Origin: Paraburkholderia sp. ZP32-5
GTDB lineage: Bacteria > Pseudomonadota > Gammaproteobacteria > Burkholderiales > Burkholderiaceae
DNA length: 64,000 nt
Reading direction: 5' to 3'
NCBI RefSeq assembly: GCF_021390495.1
Contig: NZ_JAJEJP010000002.1
Span: 496,001 to 560,000 of the forward strand
Below, in pieces: positions 25,241 to 34,687 of this stretch; position 1 is the stretch's first letter, and the number at the start of each line of letters is the position of its first letter. The position numbers and the translations under genes were made by a program. The notes below the pieces were generated by a model. It was not told the DNA's origin. It made no database searches and was given only the letters and a program-made list of their open reading frames with translations.

Positions 25241-26434
25241 ATGAAAAAGCGCGTTGTTGCCGTCGCCGCATTGGGTTGTGCCGTCATTGCGCCAGTGCAT
25301 GCCCAGAGTTCCGTCACGCTGTATGGCGTGATCGATGAAGGGCTTCAATTCAATACGAACAACAAGAACGTGGTCGGCGGTCGCAATGTCGGCGGCCGTC
25401 TGTGGAATCTCGACTCGCTCGCGGGTCCGTCGGGCAGCCGTTGGGGGATCAAGGGCTCCGAGGATCTCGGTGGCGGACTGAAAGCGGTATTCACACTCGA
25501 GTCGGGCGTGAACATCAATAACGGCAATCTGGGCCAGGGCGGCACGTTTTTCGGCCGCCAGGCGTACGTAGGTTTGAGCAGCAGTCGCTTCGGTAGCGTG
25601 CTGCTCGGGCGGCAGTACGACAGCGTCAACGATTACATCGGCTTCATGACGTTCGGCCTCGCGTCGTATGGCAGCGGTATTTCGCACCCGGGCGACGTCG
25701 ACAACACGACGCACACTTCGCGCGCGAACAACACGATCAAATACACCTCGCCGGACTTCAGCGGGTTCACGTTCGGCGGCACGGTGTCGCTCGGCGGCGT
25801 GGCGGGCTCGATATCGCAGAGCAGCGGCTTTACCGGCGGGGCCGGCTATCGGAACGGTCCGACCACCCTCGGTGTCGTGTATCAGCTGTTCAAGAATCCG
25901 TCGAATGCCGGCGCGATCCTGAACGGCAATTCGAACGCCGTCGCTCCCGCGACGACCACCGCGTTCGCGTCGCTGAATTCAGGCTATCTGGCGGGCACCC
26001 GTCCGGCGACGTCATGGCAGGTGATCGGCGCGGCTGGTTCGTACAACTTCGGCAGCGTGACCGTCGCCGGTGCGTGGACGAATGTTCGCTACGGCAATAT
26101 CGGACGCTACAACGGTGCCACTGCATCGTTCAACGACGTCGAAGTCAACGGTATGTACCAGCTCAATCCGCAGGTGTTTTTCTCGCTTGCGTACAACTAC
26201 CTGAAGGGCAATGCGGTGAGCGGCGACATCGGCGATCAGACCTATCACCAGGTGTCCGCGATGGGCGACTACGTGCTGTCCAAACGCACCGACGTGTATG
26301 TGACCGCAACGTTCCAGGCCGCGAGCGGTACGAACTCGCTCGGCGCGCCGGCGGTCGCGAATATCTCGCAGGTCGGCGACTCCTCCAATAACCGCCAGGC
26401 GCTGTTTCGCGTCGGCTTGCGGCACCGGTTCTAA
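25241..26434 (+). CDS. Gram-negative outer-membrane porin (Burkholderia type), copy 1
   Basis: The protein has 397 residues, with GGAG before ATG 25241. The signal peptide ends at VHAQ-SSVTLYG. The 16-strand general porin family is shown by SRWGIKGSEDLGGGLKAVFTLESG, FFGRQAYVGLSS and the terminal RVGLRHRF with the C-terminal Phe needed for outer-membrane assembly. It provides diffusion of the regulon substrate into the periplasm. It is 12 bases from a second, very similar porin gene, an evident tandem duplication. Confidence 0.93.
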   Translation: MKKRVVAVAALGCAVIAPVHAQSSVTLYGVIDEGLQFNTNNKNVVGGRNVGGRLWNLDSLAGPSGSRWGIKGSEDLGGGLKAVFTLESGVNINNGNLGQGGTFFGRQAYVGLSSSRFGSVLLGRQYDSVNDYIGFMTFGLASYGSGISHPGDVDNTTHTSRANNTIKYTSPDFSGFTFGGTVSLGGVAGSISQSSGFTGGAGYRNGPTTLGVVYQLFKNPSNAGAILNGNSNAVAPATTTAFASLNSGYLAGTRPATSWQVIGAAGSYNFGSVTVAGAWTNVRYGNIGRYNGATASFNDVEVNGMYQLNPQVFFSLAYNYLKGNAVSGDIGDQTYHQVSAMGDYVLSKRTDVYVTATFQAASGTNSLGAPAVANISQVGDSSNNRQALFRVGLRHRF

Positions 26435-26446
26435 CCAGGCCCGATC

Positions 26447-27664
26447 ATGAACAGACTCGATGCAGGGGTTAAGCGCGCGCCGTTCGTGCGCGGCGCACTC
26501 GTCGTGCTCGCCGCGGTGGCTTCGCCGGCGCACGCGCAAAGCAGTCTCACGCTGTATGGCGTGCTCGACGAAGCGCTGCAGTTCAACACGAACAATACGA
26601 ACATCGTGAACGGACACAACGTCGGCGGCCGGCAATGGAGCATGAATTCGTTGTCCGGTCCGCACGGCAGTCGCTGGGGTTTCAAGGGCTCCGAGGATCT
26701 GAGCGGCGGCACGCGCGCGGTGTTCACGTTGGAGTCGGGCATCAACCTGAACAACGGGCAGTTCGCGCAGGGCGGCACCGCGTTCGGCCGCCAGGCGTTC
26801 GTCGGCCTCAGCAACCGGCAGTACGGCAGCCTGTTGCTGGGCCGTCAGTACGACAGCGTGAACGACTACGTGGCTCGCCTCGGCTTCGGTCTGTCGGGTT
26901 ATGGCGGGATCGACCATCCGGGCGATCTCGACAACATGGGGCACACGTCCCATATCAACAACACGATCAAGTACGCGTCGCCGACCATGAATGGCTTCGC
27001 GTTCGGCGGCACCTTCTCGCCGGGCGGCGTGCCGGGATCGGTGGTCGAGAACGGCGGCTTCTCGCTCGGTGCGCGGTATGCGAACGGGCCGCTCAAACTG
27101 GGTGCCGCGTATGAAGTGTTCCGCAATCCGTCGGCGGTCGGCGGCGCGCTGAACAGCAATGCGAATGCAGTCGCGCCCGATCGCACGACGATTTTCGGCA
27201 CGCTCAATAGCGGCTATCTCGCGGGCGAGGCACCGGCGACCACGTGGCAGCTTGCCGCCGTCGCGGGCACCTGGACCGCGGGCGCGGCAACCTTCGGTCT
27301 CGCGTGGACCAACGTGCGCTACGGCAATATCGGTCAGCTGCACGGCGCGACGGCGACGTTCAACGACCTCGAGACGCACGGCATTTACCGCTTCACGCCG
27401 ACGCTGTCCGGCGCGTTCGAATACAACTATCTGAAGGGCAATGCGGTGTCCGGCGATATCGGCGATCAGACTTATCACCAGGTCAGCGTGATCGGTAATT
27501 ACCAGTTGTCGAAGCGCACGAATGTCTATGCGTCCGCGACGGTCCAGCTTGCGTCAGGCATCAATTCCGTCGGCACGCCGGCGGTCGCGAATATCTCGGG
27601 CATGGGCGATTCGTCGAATGATCGGCAGGTGCTGTTGCGGCTTGGGATGCGGCATACGTTCTAA
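26447..27664 (+). CDS. Gram-negative outer-membrane porin, copy 2
   Basis: The protein has 405 residues, with signal peptide cleavage near AHAQ-SSLTLYG. It follows copy 1 closely along its whole length (LYGVLDEALQFNTNN, KGSEDLSGG, NYLKGNAVSGDIGDQTYHQVS) and ends in RLGMRHTF with a C-terminal Phe. Differences cluster in segments likely to be surface loops and in the HPGD region. The ribosome site is weak, so expression may depend on read-through from copy 1. Confidence 0.92.
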   Translation: MNRLDAGVKRAPFVRGALVVLAAVASPAHAQSSLTLYGVLDEALQFNTNNTNIVNGHNVGGRQWSMNSLSGPHGSRWGFKGSEDLSGGTRAVFTLESGINLNNGQFAQGGTAFGRQAFVGLSNRQYGSLLLGRQYDSVNDYVARLGFGLSGYGGIDHPGDLDNMGHTSHINNTIKYASPTMNGFAFGGTFSPGGVPGSVVENGGFSLGARYANGPLKLGAAYEVFRNPSAVGGALNSNANAVAPDRTTIFGTLNSGYLAGEAPATTWQLAAVAGTWTAGAATFGLAWTNVRYGNIGQLHGATATFNDLETHGIYRFTPTLSGAFEYNYLKGNAVSGDIGDQTYHQVSVIGNYQLSKRTNVYASATVQLASGINSVGTPAVANISGMGDSSNDRQVLLRLGMRHTF

Positions 27665-27669
27665 ATCGT

Positions 27670-27723
27670 CGAGCGCGGTGCGCGGCACGGCATGTGGCAC
27701 AAGCATGCCGCGCACCGCGCTCG
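27670..27723. terminator. Strong bidirectional terminator between porin and LysR genes
   Basis: CGAGCGCGGTGCGCGGCA (27670-27687) pairs perfectly with its complement at 27706-27723 around an 18-base loop. It lies between two convergent genes and can end transcription from both sides. Confidence 0.75.
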
Positions 27724-27748
27724 ATGCGCTTGACGCGGCCGCGAAAGC

Positions 27749-28699
27749 TCAAGCCGCCTTGCTCTGCTCGCCCTGAGTCGCATTCCAGCGATAGTTGTCC
27801 GGAATGGTCTCGATCAGCGCATCGACGAGCCGTTGCGTATTCGGCGAGAACGAGCGCAACTGCCGCGTGATCAGACACACCTCGCGCGTAATCACCGGGT
27901 CCGTCAGCTCACGGAACGTGAACGACTTCAGTGGTCCGGTGTGCACCGCGAGTTCGGGCAGCACCGAGATTCTGCCGCCGAGCGTCAGCATCGCGTACAG
28001 CGACGTCGTGCTCGACGCACGATCCTGCAGGCTCGCATGATGGTGATGGTCCAGCGCGGGATGCGAGTCGAGGAACGCGCCGATACCGGTATCGTTCGCG
28101 AGCGAGATCGTCTTGAAGTCCGTAATGTCGGCCCAGCGCAATGGGCGCTCGATCGCGCCGAGCGGATGATCGCCCGGAAACAGCACGCCGAAGCGGTCGC
28201 CGACGATCGGCATATACGCCAGATCGGGGAAATTGTTCAGACGGCTGGCGATGCCGAAATCCACCTCACCCGACAGCACCGCGCGCTCGACCTTGTCGGC
28301 GCTGCCGTCGCTGACCGAAATCGTGATGTTCGGATAAGCGCGTTGAAACGACGCGAGCGCGGGCGTCAACACGTGTTCGATCATCGACGGCACCGCCGCG
28401 ATACGCGCATGGCCGCGATGACTCAGCGAAATCGCCTGCAGATCGCCCACCGCGGTATCGAAATCCTGCAGCACCCGGTCCGCCACCGACTTGAAACGCG
28501 CGGCGTCCGCGGTCATCACGACCCGGCGCGTGGTTCGGTCGAACAGCTTCAGTCCGACTTCTTCCTCGAACTGCTGGATCGTCGCCGTCAGCGACGACTG
28601 GGTCTGATACAGCCGCGCGGCAGCGAGCGTGAACGAGCCGGTCTCGGCCACCGCAACGAAACAGCGAAGATGGCGCAGCGATATTTTCCGGGTTGCCAT
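27749..28699 (-). CDS. LysR family regulator, likely controller of the region 2 regulon
   Basis: The protein has 316 residues. Start 28699 is preferred over the longer frame because AGGAA precedes it. The winged HTH is LRHLRCFVAVAETGSFTLAAARLYQTQSSLTATIQQFEEE, followed by a type-2 periplasmic-binding effector domain. It is divergent from the TctC/molybdenum hydroxylase operon and convergent with the porins. The shared element at 28966 lies in its divergent promoter region. Regulating those promoters is inferred from position only. Confidence 0.88.
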   Translation of the reverse strand: MATRKISLRHLRCFVAVAETGSFTLAAARLYQTQSSLTATIQQFEEEVGLKLFDRTTRRVVMTADAARFKSVADRVLQDFDTAVGDLQAISLSHRGHARIAAVPSMIEHVLTPALASFQRAYPNITISVSDGSADKVERAVLSGEVDFGIASRLNNFPDLAYMPIVGDRFGVLFPGDHPLGAIERPLRWADITDFKTISLANDTGIGAFLDSHPALDHHHHASLQDRASSTTSLYAMLTLGGRISVLPELAVHTGPLKSFTFRELTDPVITREVCLITRQLRSFSPNTQRLVDALIETIPDNYRWNATQGEQSKAA

Positions 28700-28965
28700 A
28701 GGTTCCTGTGACCTCGTCAGAATCGGGGCGCCGCGTACCGCGTACCGGTGTTGCGGCGCACGAGTTGTGCGCCGGTTTCCCGCGACGGCGGCGGCAATTG
28801 CGCGGCGCACTGCAGCCGCGTTTGTCTCCATCACAGGAAGATATGCCTGGTTTCTTATGGCGACAAGTAATCAAAAAAAAGCGATTGTTATCTTTTACCG
28901 ATCAATCGATGGGTAGCAGCAAAAGGCGCGTCGGCCGACGTCATGTAATCCATCGAAAAAATATA

Positions 28966-28987
28966 ACAATGGGCAAAAATTAATTGT
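28966..28987 (+). promoter_or_regulatory. Shared regulon element, site 2 (best dyad)
   Basis: ACAAT-N12-ATTGT is an exact inverted repeat inside the shared pattern. From ATCGA (28952) to the -10 box TATAAT (29014) the layout is the same, base for base in spacing, as at 25046-25113. The region 28700-29125 holds no other gene. Confidence 0.6.
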
Positions 28988-29013
28988 GTTTTTTTCTCAC
29001 TCGTAGCCGAACC

Positions 29014-29019
29014 TATAAT
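29014..29019 (+). promoter_or_regulatory. Likely -10 box TATAAT of the tctC/Mo-hydroxylase operon
   Basis: It is within ACCTATAATCG, 26 bases after the regulon element. The -35 region is T-rich and poor, which fits an activated promoter. Confidence 0.5.
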
Positions 29020-29125
29020 CGTTTCAAGGCAGTTTTCTGACTCTGAATTATCGACGTAGCTTCGGCGAGCGATGCATCAATGCCGGCCGGCGCGCGAATC
29101 ATTCATCACGAAGGAGGCAATGGCG

Positions 29126-30181
29126 ATGGCGGCTGAGCGGGGCACGAACGGGAGTGGTGAAACGTGCCGGTCGACGGGCGGCAGGCCGCGGCGTTGGGCG
29201 CGTTGGTCGGGCATCGCGTTGCTTGCATGGTCGACGTTGATGCCGCTCGCACATGCGGGTTCGGACGATGCCGCGAGCTATCCCGACAAGCCGATCCGGA
29301 TCGTCGTTGCGTACGGCGTGGGCGGCGTGGCCGACAACATCGGCCGCGTGCTTGCCGCGGGGCTGACCCAGGCGCTCGGCCAGTCCGTGTATGTCGATAA
29401 TCGCGGTGGTGGCGGCGGCACGATTGGCGCGACGATCGTCGCGAAAGCGGCGCCCGACGGTTATACGCTGCTGCTGACGAGCCCGCCGATGATCGCGGTC
29501 GCGCCGTTGCTGATTCCGGATCTCTACTACAACCCGAAGAAAGACTTCGCGCCGATCGGCACCTTCGCGACCACACCGAACATTCTCGTTGCCAACACGG
29601 CGTTGCCGGTGCATAGCCTCGCGGAACTGGTGTCTTATGCGAAGGGCCCGGGCAAGGGCGACGTGAGCTTTGCATCGGGCGGCACCGGCAGCACCGGTGA
29701 TCTATCGGGGCAGATTCTGAACCGCACCGCGGGCATCGACATGACGCCGATTCCGTACCGCTCGTCGGCGCTGGGCTTTCCCGATGTGATCGCCGGACGC
29801 GTGTCGTTCATGTTCGATTCGATTCCGTCGACGCTCGGCTTTATCCGTGCGGGCCAGGTGCGGCCGATCGTCGTGATGTCGGATCAGCGCTCGCCGCTGT
29901 TGCCTAATGTGCCGACCGCGGTCGAAGAGGGCTACCCGGCCGCGACGATGCAGTTCTGGATGGGACTCGAAGGGCCCGCGGGCTTGCCGGCGGGAGTCGT
30001 CGCGAAGCTCAACGCGGCGATGCACGCGGCGATGAAGTCGCCGCTCGTGATCCGCAGTCTCGAGCATCTGGGCGCGCAACCGTTCCTCACGTCGCCGGCC
30101 GAATTCGGCGCGTTGCAGGAGCGCGATATCGCGCGATACAAGCCACTCGTGCGCGAAATCGGCTTGCACGCGGCAAATTAG
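29126..30181 (+). CDS. tctC: Tripartite tricarboxylate transporter binding protein TctC (Bug family)
   Basis: The protein has 351 residues from ATG 29126, 8 bases after AAGGAGG; ATG 29120 is too close. After a long Arg-rich N-region comes a signal-peptide core (GIALLAWSTLMPLAHA). The Bug family marks are YPDKPIRIVVAYGVGGVADNIGR, VDNRGGGGGTIGATIVAKAAPDGYTLL, GGTGSTGDLSG and the late EGPAGLPAGVVAKLN. It delivers a carboxylate to TctAB, which are encoded 5-7 kb upstream in another operon with the same regulatory element. Confidence 0.9.
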   Translation: MAAERGTNGSGETCRSTGGRPRRWARWSGIALLAWSTLMPLAHAGSDDAASYPDKPIRIVVAYGVGGVADNIGRVLAAGLTQALGQSVYVDNRGGGGGTIGATIVAKAAPDGYTLLLTSPPMIAVAPLLIPDLYYNPKKDFAPIGTFATTPNILVANTALPVHSLAELVSYAKGPGKGDVSFASGGTGSTGDLSGQILNRTAGIDMTPIPYRSSALGFPDVIAGRVSFMFDSIPSTLGFIRAGQVRPIVVMSDQRSPLLPNVPTAVEEGYPAATMQFWMGLEGPAGLPAGVVAKLNAAMHAAMKSPLVIRSLEHLGAQPFLTSPAEFGALQERDIARYKPLVREIGLHAAN

Positions 30182-30306
30182 TCACGACACACGACACACC
30201 ACGCACGACGCACCACCTGTCACCAGCCAGCGGCACGGCGCCGCGGGGTGACGCTCGGCCGTCGCGCCAACCATCGAATTCGATCGATATTTCTGGAGAC
30301 CGCTAG

Positions 30307-30837
30307 ATGACATCGGGGATGACCATCACGGTAAACGGCAAGCAGCACGAGGTTCAGGCCGACGCCGAAACACCGCTGGTTTACGTGTTGCGCAACGAGT
30401 TGGGTTTGCACGGCACCAAGTTCGGTTGCGGCGTCGCGCAGTGCGGCGTCTGTTCGGTGCTGCTCGACGGCCAGGAGATCCGCTCCTGCATCATGCCGGT
30501 CGCGATGGTGGTCGGGCATGAGATCACGACGCTCGAAGGGCTAGGTCCGTTGTGGCAGCAGAAAAAGAAAACCGCGCCTGCTGCAACGGCCAAGGAAAGC
30601 ACTAACGCCGATCTGCATCCGGTGCAGCGCGCGTGGATCGATCATCAGGTGCCGCAGTGCGGCTATTGCCAGAGCGGCATGATGATTCAGGCGGTGAGTC
30701 TGCTCGAGACGAACCCGCAGCCGAGCCGCGCGGATATCGTCGCGTCGATGCAGGGGCACATCTGCCGGTGCGGCACGCATATGCGGATCATCGCGGCCAT
30801 CGAACAGGCCGCCACGCAGATGGGCAAGGAAGGATAA
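30307..30837 (+). CDS. Molybdenum hydroxylase [2Fe-2S] small subunit, IorA-like
   Basis: The protein has 176 residues; GGAG precedes ATG 30307. The N-terminal plant-type cluster ligands lie in CGVAQCGVCSVLLDG plus the later SC. The C-terminal alpha-helical cluster uses CGYCQSGM and CRCG. This two-cluster layout is that of xanthine-dehydrogenase-family small subunits such as isoquinoline 1-oxidoreductase alpha and nicotinate dehydrogenase. An unusual Lys/Ala-rich insert (KKKTAPAATAKESTNADL) separates the domains. It passes electrons from the Mo site to the cytochrome encoded downstream. Confidence 0.9.
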   Translation: MTSGMTITVNGKQHEVQADAETPLVYVLRNELGLHGTKFGCGVAQCGVCSVLLDGQEIRSCIMPVAMVVGHEITTLEGLGPLWQQKKKTAPAATAKESTNADLHPVQRAWIDHQVPQCGYCQSGMMIQAVSLLETNPQPSRADIVASMQGHICRCGTHMRIIAAIEQAATQMGKEG

Positions 30838-30840
30838 GCG

Positions 30841-33108
30841 ATGACCATCAACGAGCTTCAGTCCTCGACGGACCATGTCGCATCGCTGAAACGGCGCGGC
30901 TTTCTGAAGGCCGGCGGCGCGCTGGTGGTGGCGTTCTGCCTGCCGTTGTCCGCCTCTTGCGCCGAATCGGGCGAGAGCTTTCCGAAAGTGCCCCCCGAAC
31001 AACTCGATTCGTGGCTGGCGATCGGCCAGGACGGTTCGGTGACCGCGTTCACCGGTCGCATCGATATGGGCACCGGCGTGCAGACCGTGTTCGCGCAGGC
31101 GGTGGCCGAGGAACTCGATGTGAACGTCAACGCGGTCACGGTGATTCTCGGCGATACCGTGCGCACGCCTGAACAGGGCAAGTCGACGGCCAGTAACAAC
31201 ATCGCGCGCAATCTGCCGCCGATGCGCCAGGCGGCCGCGGAAGCGCGCATGACGCTGCTCGGCCTCGCCGCGGAGAAATTCAACGTGCCCGCGGCGCAGC
31301 TCACTGTGAGCGACGGCGTCGTCAGCATGCCGGGCAATACTCGCAAGCTCAGCTATGGCGAGCTGATCGGCGGCGGGCGTTTCAACGTCACGCTCGGTGT
31401 CAAGGGTACGGGCAACCAGACGAAACTGATCGGCCGCGCGCCGTTGAAGAATCCGAAGCATTTCAAGGTGCTCGGCACGTCGGTGCCGCGCGTGGATATT
31501 CCGGCCAAGGTACGCGGCGAGTGGAAGTACGTGCACGACGTGGTCGTCGACGGGATGCTGCATGGCACGGTCGTGCTGCCGCCCGCGCGCGGCATGAAGC
31601 TGGTTTCCGTCGATGGCTTTCCGCAGCCGGTGCCCGGTGTCGTCAAGGTGGTCACGCGCGGCAATTTCGTCGGCATCGTCGCGCAGACCGAGCAGGCCGC
31701 GGTGCGCGCGCGCAATTCGCTGCGCGTCACGTGGACGCCCGTCACGCACGAGAACTTCGACGACGTGTACGCGGCGGTCGACCGTACGCGCATCATCCAG
31801 GAACACGTCGAAGGCAACGTCGGCGACGTCAAAACCGCGTTCGCGAACGCGGCCAATATCGTCGAGGCCACTTACCGGCTGCCGGTCAATTCGCACGGCA
31901 TGATGGGGCCGTCGTGCGCGATCGCCGATTTCCGCGACGGCGCGCTGACGATGTGGTCCGGCACGCAGTGGCCGGACGGCACGCGCCGTGACGTCGCCAA
32001 GATGCTGGGTCTGCCGGTCGACAAGGTCCGTGTGATCTGGGTGCAGGGATCGGGTTCGTATGGCCGCCTCGGTGTCGACGACGCGGCCGGCGATGCGGCA
32101 CTGCTGTCGCAGGCGGTCGGCGCGCCGGTGCGCGTGCAGTGGCAGCGCGCCGACGAAAACCAGTGGTCGCCGTTCTGTCCGGCCGCGGTGATCCAGGTGA
32201 AGGCCGGTCTCGATGCGCACGGCAATATCATCGCGTGGCAATTCGAAAACCGCACGCCAGGGCATTCGACCGCCGAGCGCGGCAATATCCTCGCGTGGCG
32301 CGCGCTCGGAACCAACCCGGGACACGACCGCCTGAGCGGCGGCGCGGACAATCCGAGCTACAACATTCCGAACCTGCACGTCGTCACGCATTACACCGAC
32401 GAGGTCGTGCGCGCGATCTACATGCGTTCGGTGGCGGGCATCCAGAACGCGTTCGCGATCGAATCCCATATGGACGATCTGGCCGCGAAGGCGGGCATCG
32501 ATCCCGTCGAATTCCGGATCAGGCATACGGCCAATGCGCGTTCGCGCCACGTGATCGAAACGGTGGCGCGCAAGGCGGGCTGGAAAGCATTGCAAAAGCC
32601 CAAGGTGGACGGCGATCTGATCGAGAGTCGCGGTATCGCGGCGTTGTGCGCCGGCGACGGCAAGCTCGAAAACCACGGCGCGTGGGGCAACCTCGCGACG
32701 ATCGTCGATATCGTGCTGAACCGGCGCACCGGCACGATCCGCGTGAAGCGCGTGTTCGTCGCCTTCGACGCGGGCCGGATCGCCAATCCGGACGGCCTGC
32801 GCGCGCAGGCGGAGGGCGGCACGCTAATGGGCATCAGCCGCGCGCTGAAGGAGCAGGTGCTGTTTCGCGGCGGCGCGGTCGCGTCGGCGGACTGGCTCAC
32901 CTATCCGGTGCTGCAGTTCAACGACGTGCCGGAGTCGCTCGAAGTCGAGCTGATCAATACCGACAATCCGCCGCTCGGTGCGGGCGAAGTGCCGAACGTC
33001 ACGCCGGCTGCGGCGATCGGCAATGCGGTATTCGCGGCAACCGGCGTGCGCATACACGAATTGCCGCTGACGCCGGAGAAGGTCAAGGCGGCGCTCGCCA
33101 CGACGTGA
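30841..33108 (+). CDS. Molybdopterin-binding hydroxylase large subunit, IorB-like, Tat signal
   Basis: The protein has 755 residues, 3 bases after the small subunit. A twin-arginine signal (KRRGFLKAGGALVVAF) indicates export of the assembled complex. Next come the Mo-binding domains with GRIDMGTGVQTVFAQAVAEEL, QWPDGTRRDVAKMLGLP, VQGSGSYGRLG and the base glutamate in PPLGAGEVPNVTP (about 715). The family hydroxylates aromatic carbon next to ring nitrogen or oxidises aldehydes using water. Without an FAD subunit, electrons leave through the c-type cytochrome that follows. Confidence 0.9.
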   Translation: MTINELQSSTDHVASLKRRGFLKAGGALVVAFCLPLSASCAESGESFPKVPPEQLDSWLAIGQDGSVTAFTGRIDMGTGVQTVFAQAVAEELDVNVNAVTVILGDTVRTPEQGKSTASNNIARNLPPMRQAAAEARMTLLGLAAEKFNVPAAQLTVSDGVVSMPGNTRKLSYGELIGGGRFNVTLGVKGTGNQTKLIGRAPLKNPKHFKVLGTSVPRVDIPAKVRGEWKYVHDVVVDGMLHGTVVLPPARGMKLVSVDGFPQPVPGVVKVVTRGNFVGIVAQTEQAAVRARNSLRVTWTPVTHENFDDVYAAVDRTRIIQEHVEGNVGDVKTAFANAANIVEATYRLPVNSHGMMGPSCAIADFRDGALTMWSGTQWPDGTRRDVAKMLGLPVDKVRVIWVQGSGSYGRLGVDDAAGDAALLSQAVGAPVRVQWQRADENQWSPFCPAAVIQVKAGLDAHGNIIAWQFENRTPGHSTAERGNILAWRALGTNPGHDRLSGGADNPSYNIPNLHVVTHYTDEVVRAIYMRSVAGIQNAFAIESHMDDLAAKAGIDPVEFRIRHTANARSRHVIETVARKAGWKALQKPKVDGDLIESRGIAALCAGDGKLENHGAWGNLATIVDIVLNRRTGTIRVKRVFVAFDAGRIANPDGLRAQAEGGTLMGISRALKEQVLFRGGAVASADWLTYPVLQFNDVPESLEVELINTDNPPLGAGEVPNVTPAAAIGNAVFAATGVRIHELPLTPEKVKAALATT

Positions 33109-33274
33109 TCGTTGCCCGCTGCTGTATGCGCGGGCACATCCGTTGGGCACATCCGCTATTGGCCGCTTCTTTATTCAAGTTATCTGCTTCACGTTACTCG
33201 CCGGGCCGCCGCGGCGTGATCGCGCGCGAGCCCCTTACGTCAGCACGAGTCAGCATGAAAATCATAAGGCACGC

Positions 33275-34597
33275 ATGAAACCGCTGAATCTGATGCACGC
33301 CATCGCTGTGGGGGCGGCGATGGCCTTTGCGATGATCTCCCCCGCGTCGGCCGCGCAGCCCGAAGCGATGTCGCGCGGCGCTTATCTCGCACGCGCCGCC
33401 GATTGTGTGGCCTGCCACACGGTTGCCGACGGCAAGCCGTTCGCGGGCGGGCTGAAGATGGGCACGCCGTTCGGCAACATCTACAGCACCAATATCACGC
33501 CCGACAAGCAGACCGGCATCGGCGGCTACACGCTGGCCGATTTCGATCGCGCGGTGCGCCACGGCGTCGCGCAGGACGGCCATCAGTTGTATCCGGCGAT
33601 GCCTTATCCGTCGTACGCGAAGATCAGCGACAGCGATCTCGCGTCGCTGTATGGCTACTTCATGCACGAGGTTGCGCCGGTGCATCAAGCGAACCGGCCG
33701 GGCGAGATCAAATGGCCGCTGAACATCCGTTGGCCGCTCGCCATCTGGAACCGGATGTTCGTCGATATGCATCCGTATGCATCGGACGCCGCGCACGATG
33801 CCGCATGGAATCGCGGCGCGTATCTGGTGCAGAGTCTCGGACACTGCGGCGCGTGCCATACGCCGCGCGGTGTCGGCTTCCAGGAGCAGAGCACCGGCGG
33901 CGGCAGCGAATTTCTCGGCGGCTCGACGCTCGACGGCTGGACGGCCAGCGATCTGCGCGGCGACCAGGCGGCGGGGCTCGGTCGCTGGAGCCATGCGGAC
34001 ATCGTCGCGTTCCTGAAGGACGGGGGCAACGCGCACGCGTCTGTGTTTGGTTCGATGATCGACGTGTACAACAACAGCTCACAGTTCCTGACCGACGACG
34101 ACCTGAGCGCGATTGCCACTTATCTGAAGTCGCTGCCGCCGTCGCATCCGGACGCGCCGGGCTGGACCTACGACGATACGACCGCGCAGGCGCTGAAGCA
34201 CGGCGATTTTTCGAGCGCGCAGGGTCTCAGCGGCAGGGCGGGCGCGCAAGTGTTTCGCACGCAATGCGCGAGTTGTCACGGCGTCGACGGCAAGGGGCTC
34301 GGCGATCGGCTGCCGTCGCTTGCCGGCAATCCGAACGTGCTGGCGGAGGATCCTTCATCGGTCGTCAATCTGATTCTGAACGGCTCGCAGCGCGTGGTTC
34401 GCCACGGCATGCCGGACTCGTACCGGATGGCGCCGTTCAGACTGCAGTTGAGCGATCAGGAAATCGCGGATGTCGCCACGTGGATTCGTCATGCGTGGGG
34501 CAATCGCGCGGGCGCGGTGACTGCCGCCGATGTCGCGAAGCTGCGCGCGTCGACCGATATGAGCAGCAATCAGGTGATCATTCTGAAGATGAGATAA
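33275..34597 (+). CDS. Periplasmic triheme cytochrome c, electron acceptor of the Mo hydroxylase
   Basis: The protein has 440 residues starting at ATG 33275, preceded by AAGG. The signal peptide ends near ASAAQ. Three haem-binding motifs are visible: CVACH, CGACH and CASCH, with the spacing of alcohol/aldehyde dehydrogenase cytochrome subunits. Met ligands are likely in KMGTPFG and in GMPDSYRMAPF. It carries electrons from the Mo hydroxylase to the respiratory chain. In nicotinate dehydrogenase an equivalent cytochrome is fused to the Mo subunit; here it is separate. Confidence 0.9.
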   Translation: MKPLNLMHAIAVGAAMAFAMISPASAAQPEAMSRGAYLARAADCVACHTVADGKPFAGGLKMGTPFGNIYSTNITPDKQTGIGGYTLADFDRAVRHGVAQDGHQLYPAMPYPSYAKISDSDLASLYGYFMHEVAPVHQANRPGEIKWPLNIRWPLAIWNRMFVDMHPYASDAAHDAAWNRGAYLVQSLGHCGACHTPRGVGFQEQSTGGGSEFLGGSTLDGWTASDLRGDQAAGLGRWSHADIVAFLKDGGNAHASVFGSMIDVYNNSSQFLTDDDLSAIATYLKSLPPSHPDAPGWTYDDTTAQALKHGDFSSAQGLSGRAGAQVFRTQCASCHGVDGKGLGDRLPSLAGNPNVLAEDPSSVVNLILNGSQRVVRHGMPDSYRMAPFRLQLSDQEIADVATWIRHAWGNRAGAVTAADVAKLRASTDMSSNQVIILKMR

Positions 34598-34687
34598 GCG
34601 TGTGGTGCCCCCCGCGTGAGAATCGCGGGGGCATGTGTGCACGACGCGAAGCAAAGCACGAAAGAAGACGCAAACAAAGCACATAGC

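Noticed and set aside
30541-32676. 711-codon open frame on the minus strand
   Set aside because: It lies opposite the Mo hydroxylase genes, has Arg/His-rich composition typical of antisense high-GC frames and contains no family motif.
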